Of a DNA stretch of 64,000 nucleotides, positions 7,792-17,894 are shown in pieces. Source of the DNA: Lachnospiraceae bacterium (GTDB taxonomy: Bacteria > Bacillota > Clostridia > Lachnospirales > Lachnospiraceae). The position numbers and the translations under genes were made by a program. The stretch covers positions 1 to 64,000 of the forward strand of contig JAGAJL010000002.1 in NCBI GenBank assembly GCA_017626095.1. Reading direction: 5' to 3'. The notes under the pieces were generated by a model. That model saw only the letters and a list, made by a program, of their open reading frames with translations. It was not told the DNA's origin and did no database searches. Numbering within the stretch: position 1 is the stretch's first letter; every line of letters begins with the position of its first letter.

Positions 7792-10700
7792 ATGTATTTA
7801 AAAAGTATCGAAGTCCATGGCTTTAAAGCCTTTGCAAATAAAATAGTGTTTCAGTTTCATCCGGGAATTACGGGAATTGTTGGTCCGAACGGAAGTGGAA
7901 AGAGTAATGTTGCCGATGCGGTTCGCTGGGTTTTGGGTGAACAGCGTATCAAGCAATTGCGTGGTGCAAGTATGCAGGACGTTATTTTTGCAGGTACGGA
8001 AAACAGAAAACCTCTGGGATATGCATATGTTGCCATTACGTTGGATAACAGTGATCATTCACTCCCGATTGATTTTGAGGAGGTGAAAGTGGCACGTCGC
8101 ATTTATCGTTCGGGTGAGAGTGAATATATGATAAATGATGCGCCCTGCAGACTGAAAGATGTGAATGAACTCTTTTACGATACCGGTATCGGTAAAGAAG
8201 GATATTCCATTATCGGACAAGGTCAGATTGATAAGATTTTAAGCGGAAAGCCGGAAGAGCGACGGGAACTGTTTGACGAAGCGGCCGGCATTGTAAAGTT
8301 TAAAAGAAGAAAACTGGCAGCACAGAAGAAATTGGACGATGAAAAGGGCAATATGCTCCGTATCAGTGATATTCTTTCTGAAAAAGAGCGTCAGATTGGC
8401 CCTTTAGAAAAGCAGTCTGAAAAGGCTAAGATATATTTAAAGCATAAAGAAGAATTAAAGACTCTCGATGTCAATGTTTTTCTGGTTGAAAATGCACAGT
8501 TAAAAGAGAAACTGGTTGCATTGGATGAAAAATTAAAAATTGCATCAGATGATTTTAAGCAAACTTCCAAGCAATATGAGAACATCAAATCCGAATATGA
8601 CCAGATTGCAACAAAATTAGAGGAACTGGAAAAATCCATCGAGGAAGAACGTTCCTATTTATCCAATACCGGTCTGATGAGGGAAAAATTAGAAAGTCAG
8701 ATTAAGGTATTGCAGGAACAGATTCTGTCCGGTGAAAGCAATAAAGAACACTTTTTAACCAGACAGGCATCCATCAATGAACAGATTTTGGCAAAAGATC
8801 AGGAAAAAGCTGATATTCAGTCCGGCAAAAAAACATATGACGATGCACTGGCCGAAATGGAAGAGGCAAAAGCTTTGGCGAATGCAAAGCTTGAGGCTTT
8901 ACAGGCACGGATGGATGAACTGAATGAGAAAATCGAGAATGGCAAAAATACCATTATTCAGGCATTAAATGACAGAGCCGGAATTAAATCCAAACTCGGA
9001 AGTCTGGATACCAGACAGGAACAGCTTCAGATCCGGAAAGCTGAGCTGAATTCCAAATTGTTGCGCGCAAAATCCGATGAGGCCAAGCATGATGAACTCA
9101 TTGAAAAGATGGAAAAAGAATTTGAAGCTGTCAGTGCGCAGATTCAGGAAATCCAGGCTCAAAAAGCCACGTTGGAAAAGCGCAATACGGATATTTCCGG
9201 TGAACTTTCGCAGTTGGACCAAAAACAGAGAGATGTGCAGGTTCAGTATCATCAGGCAAAATCCAAGCTCGATGCAATCAGTAATTTATCTGAGCGTTAT
9301 GAGGGATATGGCGCCAGCATCCAAAAAGTAATGGAACAAAAAGAACGCAATAAAGGAATCATTGGTGTTGTTGCGGATATAATCAAAGTGGATAAAAAAT
9401 ATGAAACTGCTATTGAGACAGCTTTAGGCGGTAATATTCAGAATATCGTAACAGATGATGAAGAAACTGCAAAAAAAATGATTGGTTTCTTAAAAGCCAA
9501 CCGCTACGGTAGAGCAACCTTTTTACCGCTGACTTCTATTACTAATCCACAAAAGTTTAAAATGCCGGATGTACTGGAGGAAAATGGTGTTATTGGTCTG
9601 GCCAATGAAGTGGTTCATACAAAAAAAGAGTATGAAAATGTGGCAAAAGCCATGTTGGGAAGAATTGTTGTTGTTGACAATGTAGATAATGCCGTAAAGA
9701 TCGCCCGCAAGTTTGATTATGGCGTGCGAATGGTAACATTAGAAGGCGAATTGCTGGTTCCGGGTGGTGCCATCAGCGGTGGTGCATTTAAAAATGCAAG
9801 TAATCTGCTGGGACGAGCCCGTGAAATGGATGAATTAGAGAAAAAAGTAAAAGAATATCAGGACATTATCAAGGAATGTCTTGCAACCATTGAAGAGCTG
9901 AAAGCAGAGCGAATGAAGGTCCGTAAAGACCTCGAAGATATCCGGGCTAAGAGCCAGGAATGCTTAATCCGCCAGAATACGGCGCGAATCAATGTAGCAG
10001 CGGCAAAAGAAAAGAAAAACGAAAATGGTCTTGGCTATACCGAATTAAAAGAAGAACAGCAGGATATTGAACAGCAGTTTCAGGAGCTTTTGCAGGAAAG
10101 AGGAACGGCATCCGAAGAACTGGTTAAATCAGAAAATGTACAAAAAGAACTCGAAAAAGAGATAGAAGAATTCCAAAAAGAATTGGAAACAGTTCGGGTT
10201 GAAGAGAGTGCGCAGGCGGCTCATAATGCAGAGATGGATGTCGAGATGGAAAAAGTCATTCAGAGACAATCTTTCGAGCAACAGAATTTGGAGCGTATTC
10301 TTTCTGAGAGACATCGGTTTGAAATGGAACTTGCTGAAATTGAGGTAGAAATAAAACAGTCAAGTAGTGAAATCGAAGAAAAGAAACAGGATATTGAAGA
10401 AATTAAAAAGACTATTTCCGCTTCGTTTGATAAAGAAAATGAAAACGAAATTAAGCTTTCGGAGGATATTCGTCAAAGAGAAGAACTTTCGGCAAAACAA
10501 AAAGGATTTTTCGGCGAAAGTGAGGCTCTTGCACAGAAACGAAATAATCTGGATAAAGAAGTGTATCGTCTGACTACGCAGAAAGAGCGTATGGAAGAAA
10601 GCATGGAATCCCAGATCAATTATATGTGGAATGAATATGAGATTACGCTTTCGGATGCAGCAGCTTTACGCAATGAAGAAATGACAGATTTAACCGTTAT

Positions 10701-11349
10701 GAAGCGGGATGCAGCGGCAGTTAAAGACGCCATCCGCCGTCTTGGTGATGTCAATGTTAATGCGATTGAAGATTATAAAACGGTCATGGAAGAATATACC
10801 TTCTTAAAGGATCAGTATGATGATCTGAAAAAAGCAGAAGAACAGCTCTTAGGCTTTATTGATGAGTTGGATGTTGCCATGAGAAAGCAGTTCGAAGAGA
10901 AATTTGCTGAGATCAAGGTGGAATTTGATAAAGTATTTAAGGAATTATTCGGTGGCGGAAAAGGCACGATAGAGCTGATGGAAGATGAAGATGTCTTAGA
11001 GGCGGGCATTCGCATCATTGCACAGCCGCCAGGAAAGAAACTGCAGAATATGATGCAGTTATCCGGTGGAGAAAAGGCGTTGACAGCCATTGCGTTGTTG
11101 TTTGCCATTCAGAATTTAAAACCTTCCCCGTTCTGTCTGTTGGATGAGATTGAAGCTGCTCTTGATGAATCAAACGTGGGTCGTTTTGCAGGATACTTAC
11201 ATAAGCTTACAAAACATACGCAGTTTATCGTGATTACACACAGACGGGGAACTATGGAAAAAGCCGATCGGTTGTATGGTATTACCATGCAGGAAAAAGG
11301 CGTATCTACTTTGGTCAGCGTGGATCTGATTGATAAGGATTTAAATTAA
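7792..11349 (+). CDS. smc: Chromosome condensation protein SMC
   Basis: 1185 aa, full length. SMC dimers with ScpA/ScpB extrude DNA loops and segregate chromosomes. Walker [10 protein letters not shown] is at residues 32-40; two long coiled-coil arms (about 170-500 and 680-1000) flank a hinge around 510-670 with GGAISGGAF at its end; the ABC signature LSGGEKAL and Walker [12 protein letters not shown] lie near the C-terminus. The ATG follows an AAAGGGAAAC site. It is followed by a 175-base spacer and then ftsY. Confidence 0.97.
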   Translation: MYLKSIEVHGFKAFANKIVFQFHPGITGIVGPNGSGKSNVADAVRWVLGEQRIKQLRGASMQDVIFAGTENRKPLGYAYVAITLDNSDHSLPIDFEEVKVARRIYRSGESEYMINDAPCRLKDVNELFYDTGIGKEGYSIIGQGQIDKILSGKPEERRELFDEAAGIVKFKRRKLAAQKKLDDEKGNMLRISDILSEKERQIGPLEKQSEKAKIYLKHKEELKTLDVNVFLVENAQLKEKLVALDEKLKIASDDFKQTSKQYENIKSEYDQIATKLEELEKSIEEERSYLSNTGLMREKLESQIKVLQEQILSGESNKEHFLTRQASINEQILAKDQEKADIQSGKKTYDDALAEMEEAKALANAKLEALQARMDELNEKIENGKNTIIQALNDRAGIKSKLGSLDTRQEQLQIRKAELNSKLLRAKSDEAKHDELIEKMEKEFEAVSAQIQEIQAQKATLEKRNTDISGELSQLDQKQRDVQVQYHQAKSKLDAISNLSERYEGYGASIQKVMEQKERNKGIIGVVADIIKVDKKYETAIETALGGNIQNIVTDDEETAKKMIGFLKANRYGRATFLPLTSITNPQKFKMPDVLEENGVIGLANEVVHTKKEYENVAKAMLGRIVVVDNVDNAVKIARKFDYGVRMVTLEGELLVPGGAISGGAFKNASNLLGRAREMDELEKKVKEYQDIIKECLATIEELKAERMKVRKDLEDIRAKSQECLIRQNTARINVAAAKEKKNENGLGYTELKEEQQDIEQQFQELLQERGTASEELVKSENVQKELEKEIEEFQKELETVRVEESAQAAHNAEMDVEMEKVIQRQSFEQQNLERILSERHRFEMELAEIEVEIKQSSSEIEEKKQDIEEIKKTISASFDKENENEIKLSEDIRQREELSAKQKGFFGESEALAQKRNNLDKEVYRLTTQKERMEESMESQINYMWNEYEITLSDAAALRNEEMTDLTVMKRDAAAVKDAIRRLGDVNVNAIEDYKTVMEEYTFLKDQYDDLKKAEEQLLGFIDELDVAMRKQFEEKFAEIKVEFDKVFKELFGGGKGTIELMEDEDVLEAGIRIIAQPPGKKLQNMMQLSGGEKALTAIALLFAIQNLKPSPFCLLDEIEAALDESNVGRFAGYLHKLTKHTQFIVITHRRGTMEKADRLYGITMQEKGVSTLVSVDLIDKDLN

Positions 11350-11524
11350 TATGGTCTGACTAGGATTTGGATGATTAGAATGATTGAATTCATTTATGAA
11401 TTATGAATTAAGATATGAACCGGCTGATTGTACTAATTGAATTCCTTTTTAAAAACAGGAATGTATGAAGGTGGATAAATAAAGTATAAACAATCTTGTA
11501 ATTGATGAATGTGGAGGTTTTTGT

Positions 11525-12547
11525 ATGGGATTATATGAAAACGACAATTTGACAGATGATGTCATGAATGATGTTACTTCCAACGAAGATTTGACAGAAG
11601 AAGGAAAAGAGAAAAAAATAGGTTTCTTTGGACGTCTAAAAGCAGGACTTGCGAAAACAAGAAACAATATTGTTCATGGAATTGATAATGTATTCAATGG
11701 TTTTTCCAATATTGATGAGGATTTTTATGAAGAACTCGAAGAAATCTTAATCATGGGCGACATCGGAATTAATGCCACGAGTGATATTATTGAAAGACTG
11801 AAGGTTCAGGTTAAAGAGCAACACATTAAGCAACCGTCTGAGTGCAAACAACTGTTGATTAACAGTATAAAAGAACAGATGCGTGTGGAGAATACAGCAT
11901 ATGATTTTGAAACAGAGCAGTCGGTTATTTTTGTAATTGGTGTAAACGGAGTTGGTAAGACGACTTCTGTTGGAAAGCTTGCCGGAAAATTAAAGGATCA
12001 GAATCGTAAAGTTTTACTTGCAGCGGCAGATACTTTCCGGGCTGCGGCAATTGAACAGTTAGAGGAATGGGCACACAGAGCAGGTGTTGATATCATCAGT
12101 GGCAGTGAGGGTGCTGATCCTTCCAGTGTGGTTTTTGATGCGGTTCATGCTGCCAAGGCTCGTCATGCAGATGTATTGTTGTGCGATACGGCAGGACGTC
12201 TTCATAATAAAAAGAATTTGATGGAAGAATTAAAAAAGATGAACCGGATTATCGATAAAGAATTTCCGAATGCTCACCGGGAGAATCTGATTGTAGTAGA
12301 TGGCACAACGGGACAGAATGCACTGAATCAGGCAAGGGAATTTGCTCAGGTTACGGATTTGACCGGTATCATTATTACCAAGCTTGACGGAACTGCGAAA
12401 GGCGGAATTGCCGTTGCCATTCAGTCGGAATTAAATGTTCCGGTAAAATATATTGGTGTCGGTGAGAGTATTGATGATTTGCAGAAGTTTGATGCGGATC
12501 AGTTTGTTGATGCTTTATTTGATGTAAAACTTCCCGCAGAGGATTGA
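11525..12547 (+). CDS. ftsY: Signal recognition particle receptor FtsY
   Basis: 340 aa. FtsY is the SRP GTPase receptor that docks ribosome-SRP complexes at the membrane. A short acidic/basic A-region (about residues 1-45) precedes the NG domain. GTPase motifs are clear: GVNGVGKTTSVGKLAG near 138-153, DTFRAAAIEQL, DTAGRLHNKKNL, and TKLDGTAKGG near 287. A GGAGG site lies 7 bases before the ATG. The partner Ffh gene is at 51507 in this window, in a different operon. Confidence 0.96.
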   Translation: MGLYENDNLTDDVMNDVTSNEDLTEEGKEKKIGFFGRLKAGLAKTRNNIVHGIDNVFNGFSNIDEDFYEELEEILIMGDIGINATSDIIERLKVQVKEQHIKQPSECKQLLINSIKEQMRVENTAYDFETEQSVIFVIGVNGVGKTTSVGKLAGKLKDQNRKVLLAAADTFRAAAIEQLEEWAHRAGVDIISGSEGADPSSVVFDAVHAAKARHADVLLCDTAGRLHNKKNLMEELKKMNRIIDKEFPNAHRENLIVVDGTTGQNALNQAREFAQVTDLTGIIITKLDGTAKGGIAVAIQSELNVPVKYIGVGESIDDLQKFDADQFVDALFDVKLPAED

Positions 12548-12560
12548 AAAGGTGATAAAA

Positions 12561-13784
12561 ATGAGTGATAAAATGTTGACTTTGGAAAAATTTGAAGAAG
12601 CATCCGAAAAGGTTAAGGAGGCAACTCTGCCTACCGATCTGGTTTACAGTGAATATTTCAGTAACCAGACCGATAATAAGGTATATTTAAAACCGGAAAA
12701 TATGCAGTTTACAGGTGCCTATAAGGTAAGAGGTGCTTATTATAAAATGAGTACCCTGACAGAAGAAGAACGTCAAAAAGGTATTATTACTGCATCTGCC
12801 GGAAATCATGCACAGGGAGTCGCTTATGCAGCCCAAAAATATGGCGCAAAGGCAATCATTGTAATGCCTACGACAACTCCTTTGATTAAAGTAAACCGGA
12901 CAAAAAGCTATGGAGCGGAGGTTGTTCTTTTTGGAAATGTTTACGATGAGGCCTGTGAAAAAGCTCTACAGTTAGCAAAGGATAACGGATATACTTTTAT
13001 CCATCCTTTTGATGATCCGGCGGTTGCAACCGGACAGGGAAGTATTGCTATGGAAATCGTAAAAGAACTTCCTTTAGTTGACTATATACTGGTTCCTGTT
13101 GGTGGAGGCGGACTTGCGACCGGTGTTTCCACGTTGGCGAAGTTATTAAATCCCAAAATCCGTGTAATCGGTGTGGAACCGGCAGGCGCGAATTGTTTAC
13201 AGGAGTCAATCAAGGCCGGAAAAGTTACAACACTTCCGACAGTTAGTACCATTGCAGACGGTACGGCGGTAAAAACGCCCGGTACCAATATTTTTCCGTA
13301 TCTTCAAAAGAATCTGGATGATATCATAACTGTGGAAGATGAAGAATTGGTTGTAACATTTTTAGATATGGTTGAAAACCATAAAATGATTGTTGAGAAT
13401 TCCGGTCTTTTAACGGTTGCTGCATTAAAGCATCTGGATGCGAAAGGCAAAAAAATCGTCTGCATTTTAAGCGGAGGAAATATGGATGTCATTACTATGT
13501 CTTCCGTTGTACAACAGGGACTGATTATGCGCAATCGAATTTTTACGGTTTCTGTACTTCTTCCCGACAGACCGGGCGAATTAACACGTGTATCCGGTAT
13601 TATTGCACAGGAAAACGGTAACGTTATTAAGTTGGAGCACAACCAGTTTGTTTCCATTAACCGGAATGCTGCCGTTGAGCTGCGGATTACTCTGGAGGCA
13701 TTTGGAACCGAACATAAAGAACAAATCATGAAAGCTTTGGAGAAAAACGGTTTTTCACCCAAAGTTGTCAGAACCAATATTTAG
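12561..13784 (+). CDS. ilvA: Threonine ammonia-lyase (threonine deaminase) with ACT domain
   Basis: 407 aa from the ATG at 12561, placed 6 bases after AAAGGTGA; a GTG nine bases upstream is less likely. It removes ammonia from L-threonine to give 2-oxobutanoate, the entry to isoleucine. The PLP lysine lies in FTGAYKVRGAYYK, the phosphate-binding glycine loop in PVGGGGLATG, and the cofactor serine/glycine segment in SAGNHAQGVA. A C-terminal ACT-like domain (about 330-407) begins FTVSVLLPDRPGEL and should confer allosteric control. At about 400 aa it resembles the short clostridial IlvA/TdcB form. It directly follows ftsY by 13 bases. Confidence 0.92.
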   Translation: MSDKMLTLEKFEEASEKVKEATLPTDLVYSEYFSNQTDNKVYLKPENMQFTGAYKVRGAYYKMSTLTEEERQKGIITASAGNHAQGVAYAAQKYGAKAIIVMPTTTPLIKVNRTKSYGAEVVLFGNVYDEACEKALQLAKDNGYTFIHPFDDPAVATGQGSIAMEIVKELPLVDYILVPVGGGGLATGVSTLAKLLNPKIRVIGVEPAGANCLQESIKAGKVTTLPTVSTIADGTAVKTPGTNIFPYLQKNLDDIITVEDEELVVTFLDMVENHKMIVENSGLLTVAALKHLDAKGKKIVCILSGGNMDVITMSSVVQQGLIMRNRIFTVSVLLPDRPGELTRVSGIIAQENGNVIKLEHNQFVSINRNAAVELRITLEAFGTEHKEQIMKALEKNGFSPKVVRTNI

Positions 13785-13841
13785 AACAAAGGCGTGGAAC
13801 TTTCTGCGCCTTGTTTTCATTAGAAAAAGCAGGTGGAACAT

Positions 13842-16241
13842 TTGAAAAAGATTGAAGAAATTTTAAAAGAACTGGATCAGTTTTTTGCTGACAACAAGGC
13901 AAAAGAGGCAGAAAAATTTTTGCTGGAATGTCTTACTGAGGCAGAAGAAGTTTCAGATTTATCCATGCAGTTACAATTATATAATGAGTTGATCGGATAT
14001 TACCGTGTGACATCGGAGAAAGAAAAGCTGCTTCATGTGATTGCTCAGGCAATGGAGATTGCAGGGGAACTGCAGCTTAAAGGGACTCTGCCTTATGCAA
14101 CGACTGCATTGAATGCAGCAAACGGTTACCGCTCAATTGGAGATTATGAATTATCAAAGAAATATTATAGTATTGTGGAAGAGATTTATTTGAAGACGCT
14201 TTCTTGGGACGATATGCTGCTTGCCGGTCTGTATAATAATATCAGTCTTTTGTATCAGGAATTTACGGATTATCGGAAAGCCATGGATTATCTGTTAAAA
14301 GCACTGGAAATTGTTATTGCACAAAAAGCGGATTTTGAAATCGCCGTCACATATGCAAATTTGGCAAACACAGCCGTTTTGGAAAAAGATTATGAAAAGG
14401 CAAAAGATTATGCTATGAGGGCCATTGCATGTTTTGACAAAATGAAGCTTTATGATGCTCATTATTGTGCCGCACTTTCTGCGTTGGGAATGTGTTTTTA
14501 TGCGGGACATGCATATGAGGAAGCATCGTCTTATTTTGAAAAAGCCATGAAGATTGTGCATGATATGTTTGGCGAAAATTCTCAGTACCAGCGATTGAAG
14601 AATAATTATGATTTGTGCAAAGAGATTATTGCAGAAAACAAGAACAAAGCAGAAGCAGATCCCGGGAAAGATATTGAAATGAAAATGTATTCAAAAAAGC
14701 ATTCCGATAATGATTGCGCAAAAAAAGTAAAAGGTATGGAGTTGTGCAAGGCTTATTATGATACCTATGGCGCGCCTATGATTCATGAAAAGTTTTCTGA
14801 TTATGAAACAAAGATTGCGGTGGGATTGGCAGGAGAAGGTTCTGATTGTTTCGGTTATGATGATGGGATTTCAAGAGACCATGACTGGGGACCGGATTTT
14901 TGTCTCTGGCTCGATGATGAAACATATGATGAAATTGGAATGAAACTGCAGGAAGAATATGAGAAACTGCCGGATGAGTTTCAGGGATATCACAGGACTA
15001 TCAGCAAAAATGGAATGGGACGTAGAGGCGTATGCAGGATTTCTGATTTTTATAAGCGAATATTGGGAGAAGAGAACTATCCCCAGATTCGGTGGGAAAA
15101 GGTAGAAGATTATGCTTTGGCAACAGCTTCTAATGGTATGGTTTTTCGAGATGATGAAGGAAAATTCCTCGCATTTCGAAATGAAATAAAAAAAGGTTAT
15201 CCACAGAATATCCGCTTTTTAAAACTCGCAGACGGTGTAGCAAAAGTGTGCCAGACCGGACAGTATAATTATTTCAGAATGATGGAGAGAGAAGATCCTT
15301 TTTCGGCAGACAGAATGCTTTCAGACTGTATTGGACATGCCATGAAATTGCAGCATTATATCTGTAATGTTTATCCTGTCCATGACAAGTGGTTAAAAGT
15401 TAGCACACAGAAACTGGAAAACGGACAGCAACTTCTGGATATTTTAAAAGATCTCCATACATGCTTAAACAGAAATGATACGAAGGTCGTACAGACAGTC
15501 AGAGAACTGACAAACCGGTTGGGTGATTTTTTTGCAAGAGAGCTTTATGAACATGATGATATTTCGGATATTGAGAATTATCTGGATGTGCATACAGATG
15601 AATTGGTTGTAAAAGCAGGTTACTCTGTTCTTCCGCAGGAAAAGCTTGTAACGGAAATCGCAAAAAACGAGTTTCAGGCATTCGATAAAGTAAAAAATAA
15701 AGGCGGCAGAGCTTCGTGTCAGAATGACTGGCCGACATTTTCCGTGATGAGAAGAAGTCAGTATATGACATGGAATCAGACAATGCTGTTACAATATATT
15801 TATGATTTTAAGAGAGAATTATCGTTGGGACATAACCTGATTACGGAAAAATATGGCAGAATGATGGAAAGTACGGCTCCGGATGAATATGAAAATATTA
15901 AAAATGAATTTCCGCCTTTATCCGATGAAAAGAAAGCTGTGATTGAACAGATTGTCGCAATCCAGATGACGATGGCAGAAGAGTTTGCCAAGGCTCACCC
16001 CAAGGTGTTTATGAATGCCAGAAGTCTTCATACGTATGAGGATAATCTAATCAACACCTCTTATGAAACATATCTAAGAGGAGAAATCAGTACGTATTCG
16101 GATAAGATGCTTCAGTTATATGCCCGTTATGTTGTGGAGTGTTTTCAAATGCATAAAAATATCGCACGTATGACAATGGAAAACACAGCTATGTTGTATG
16201 GCTATAAAAATATTGATGAATTTGAAGCTTCTATTAAATAG
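13842..16241 (+). CDS. TPR-DUF4037-DUF4125 fusion protein
   Basis: 799 aa from a TTG six bases after AGGTGG; a GTG at 13833 would add three residues. Residues 1-270 form tetratricopeptide-like helical repeats (segments such as YNNISLLYQEFTDYRKAMDYLLKALE). Around residues 326-350 is a nucleotidyltransferase-like signature, GLAGEGSDCFGYDDGISRDHDWG (read from 14819), with two acidic pairs, typical of DUF4037. The last 200 residues (from about 590) match DUF4125-type sequence including SCQNDWPTFSVMRRSQYMTW. No experimentally settled function is known to me; a nucleotide- or phosphate-transferring enzyme with a protein-binding TPR platform is an inference. It stands alone, between ilvA and an H1-like gene. 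Confidence 0.78.
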   Translation: MKKIEEILKELDQFFADNKAKEAEKFLLECLTEAEEVSDLSMQLQLYNELIGYYRVTSEKEKLLHVIAQAMEIAGELQLKGTLPYATTALNAANGYRSIGDYELSKKYYSIVEEIYLKTLSWDDMLLAGLYNNISLLYQEFTDYRKAMDYLLKALEIVIAQKADFEIAVTYANLANTAVLEKDYEKAKDYAMRAIACFDKMKLYDAHYCAALSALGMCFYAGHAYEEASSYFEKAMKIVHDMFGENSQYQRLKNNYDLCKEIIAENKNKAEADPGKDIEMKMYSKKHSDNDCAKKVKGMELCKAYYDTYGAPMIHEKFSDYETKIAVGLAGEGSDCFGYDDGISRDHDWGPDFCLWLDDETYDEIGMKLQEEYEKLPDEFQGYHRTISKNGMGRRGVCRISDFYKRILGEENYPQIRWEKVEDYALATASNGMVFRDDEGKFLAFRNEIKKGYPQNIRFLKLADGVAKVCQTGQYNYFRMMEREDPFSADRMLSDCIGHAMKLQHYICNVYPVHDKWLKVSTQKLENGQQLLDILKDLHTCLNRNDTKVVQTVRELTNRLGDFFARELYEHDDISDIENYLDVHTDELVVKAGYSVLPQEKLVTEIAKNEFQAFDKVKNKGGRASCQNDWPTFSVMRRSQYMTWNQTMLLQYIYDFKRELSLGHNLITEKYGRMMESTAPDEYENIKNEFPPLSDEKKAVIEQIVAIQMTMAEEFAKAHPKVFMNARSLHTYEDNLINTSYETYLRGEISTYSDKMLQLYARYVVECFQMHKNIARMTMENTAMLYGYKNIDEFEASIK

Positions 16242-16388
16242 TTACTTATTGCTAATTATAATGATAAATATGTATAATTTGCATTGATTTATCAATGAAA
16301 TACCGCTATTTTTAGTCAAATGATACATTGTCGATTTTAGTTGACAAAGATATAATTATGTATGTAGAGATAAAAGGAGGAACATACC

Positions 16389-16997
16389 ATGACCTATGAA
16401 GAAATTGTAGCATATACAAAAAAGAAAGTAGCAGCAGCTAACTTTAAATCATATAAAGGACATCTGGCTGCACAGGTAAATATTACCGGTGAAGGCGAAG
16501 GCGCTTTTTATATTGAATTAAATGATGCTGCAGTAGCAGTTGAACCTTATGAATACTATGACAGAGATGTAATCTTAGTATCTAATGCAGATGTTTTTAT
16601 TGCTATTCTTGATGGTAAGAAAGCAGCTCAGGATGCAGTAGCTGCCGGAGAATTAAAGCTTGTTGGAAATGTTGAAAAGGCATTTGAACTTGCAGAAGCG
16701 CTTAAGAAAAAAGCACCTGCAAAGAAAGCAACACCTGCTGCAAAAAAGGCAACACCCGCTAAAAAGGCAGAAGCAAAACCTGTAGCAAAACCTGTAGCAA
16801 AAAAAGCCGCACCTGCAAAGAAAGCAACACCTGCTAAAAAGGCAGAGGCAAAACCTGCAGTAAAGAAAGAAGCTCCTGTAAAGAAAGCTGAAGAAAAACC
16901 GGTTGTTGCTAAAACAGTTGAAAAAGCTACAGCAGATACAAAGAAAAGTGCAGTTGCAACAGCAAAGAAAAATGTTACTAAAAAAGTAACAAAATAG
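16389..16997 (+). CDS. SCP2-like domain protein with histone H1-like Lys/Ala/Pro tail
   Basis: 202 aa. Residues 1-105 are a compact domain resembling the SCP2 sterol-carrier fold (ending GKKAAQDAVAAGELKLVGN, then an EKAFELAEAL helix). From about residue 110 the protein becomes a low-complexity basic tail built from KKA, PAKKATPAKKAEAKP and similar repeats, like histone H1, chlamydial HC1 or AlgP tails that bind nucleic acid. Such a fusion suggests a DNA- or RNA-coating protein whose globular part binds a hydrophobic ligand or another protein; this is inferred. AAAGGAGG precedes the ATG by 7-8 bases and a terminator follows at once, so it is monocistronic and likely well expressed. Confidence 0.75.
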   Translation: MTYEEIVAYTKKKVAAANFKSYKGHLAAQVNITGEGEGAFYIELNDAAVAVEPYEYYDRDVILVSNADVFIAILDGKKAAQDAVAAGELKLVGNVEKAFELAEALKKKAPAKKATPAAKKATPAKKAEAKPVAKPVAKKAAPAKKATPAKKAEAKPAVKKEAPVKKAEEKPVVAKTVEKATADTKKSAVATAKKNVTKKVTK

Positions 16998-17024
16998 TAT
17001 TGAAATAGATTTTATCTGATGGAA

Positions 17025-17057
17025 AGTCGGTCGAAACAATTCGACCGATTTTTTTAT
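17025..17057 (+). terminator. Intrinsic terminator after the H1-like gene
   Basis: Stem TCGGTCGAA/TTCGACCGA (17027-17048), loop of four, then a T run. Confidence 0.85.
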
Positions 17058-17206
17058 TTTTAGAATCTTTATGACGGCATTTGAAGTACATTTTTGCGAA
17101 GGATGTTTAAGAATAGCGAAAGGGAAAATAAAATGCGATAAGTGTGTCTTGAATCGTAAAATGGCAGTTTGTTATAATTCATGTCATAAGAATGGAGGGA
17201 TTGAAA

Positions 17207-17725
17207 ATGGAACAACGAAATGTTGTTACAACGAAAGATGATGCGGGTGTTTATCAGATGCTCCAGAATTTACTTAAACAGGATAAAGAATTCCAAATCA
17301 TGATTACGGTTCCGGCCACAGGAAAAGAGGAAGATGTTCAGGTTGTCTCAACAAATAATGTCGTATCCGTAAAAAGGGATCTTGAAAAAGATGTGACAGA
17401 GATGATCCACGAACTCGGAGTACCTGCACATATTAAAGGTTATCAATATTTGCGGGAGGCAATTATGATGTCTGTAGAAGATATGGATATGCTGAATTCC
17501 ATCACAAAAATATTATATCCTTCGATAGCAAAGAAATTCGATACAACACCAAGCCGTGTGGAAAGAGCGATCAGACATGCCATCGAAGTTGCGTGGAGCA
17601 GAGGAAAAATGGAAACTTTGGATGCACTTTTTGGTTATACGATTAATACTGGAAAAGGCAAACCGACCAATTCCGAATTTATTGCACTGATTGCGGATAA
17701 AATCAGATTGTTGTACCGCGATTAA
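17207..17725 (+). CDS. Spo0A-type DNA-binding protein lacking a receiver domain
   Basis: 172 aa from the ATG seven bases after GGAGGGA. Residues about 70-170 are a clear Spo0A C-terminal (sigma-factor-contacting, DNA-binding) domain: [18 protein letters not shown], then [13 protein letters not shown], the recognition-helix stretch [20 protein letters not shown] and the terminal [18 protein letters not shown]. Full Spo0A is about 265 aa and starts with a phosphorylated receiver; here the first 65 residues are short, have no DD...D...K receiver pattern and do not look like a receiver remnant. It may bind 0A boxes without phosphorylation control, or respond through its own N-terminus. Whether a normal spo0A exists elsewhere cannot be seen here. 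Confidence 0.88.
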   Translation: MEQRNVVTTKDDAGVYQMLQNLLKQDKEFQIMITVPATGKEEDVQVVSTNNVVSVKRDLEKDVTEMIHELGVPAHIKGYQYLREAIMMSVEDMDMLNSITKILYPSIAKKFDTTPSRVERAIRHAIEVAWSRGKMETLDALFGYTINTGKGKPTNSEFIALIADKIRLLYRD

Positions 17726-17734
17726 GAGGAGAAT

Positions 17735-17764
17735 ATGAAGATGAAATTTACTTCTATTTTCTAA
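17735..17764 (+). other. Nine-codon micro-ORF with strong ribosome site
   Basis: ATG at 17735 follows AAGAGGAGAAT directly after the Spo0A-like stop and encodes MKMKFTSIF before a TAA. It might be a leader peptide, a truncated gene remnant, or chance. It is followed by the tandem repeat at 17764-17797. Confidence 0.3.
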
Positions 17765-17797
17765 TGATATCTTTGATGATATCTTTGATGATATCTT
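17764..17797. repeat. 12-base tandem repeat, about 2.8 copies
   Basis: The unit ATGATATCTTTG repeats perfectly twice and then partly (ATGATATCTT). It lies in the 170-base spacer between the Spo0A-like gene and glgA. Confidence 0.85.
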
Positions 17798-17894
17798 AAA
17801 ATTGCTACTTTAAAATTAGCCGTTTGCGTGTTATACTTACATTGTGTGTTTTGACATATTTTGAGGTATTTTAGCAGACTAACGGAGGTATACA

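Noticed and set aside
16653..17039. Cys/Phe-rich 128-aa frame on the minus strand
   Set aside because: It is the mirror of the Lys/Ala-rich tail codons of the 16389 gene (AAG/GCA repeats read as CTT/TGC); no ribosome site or family.
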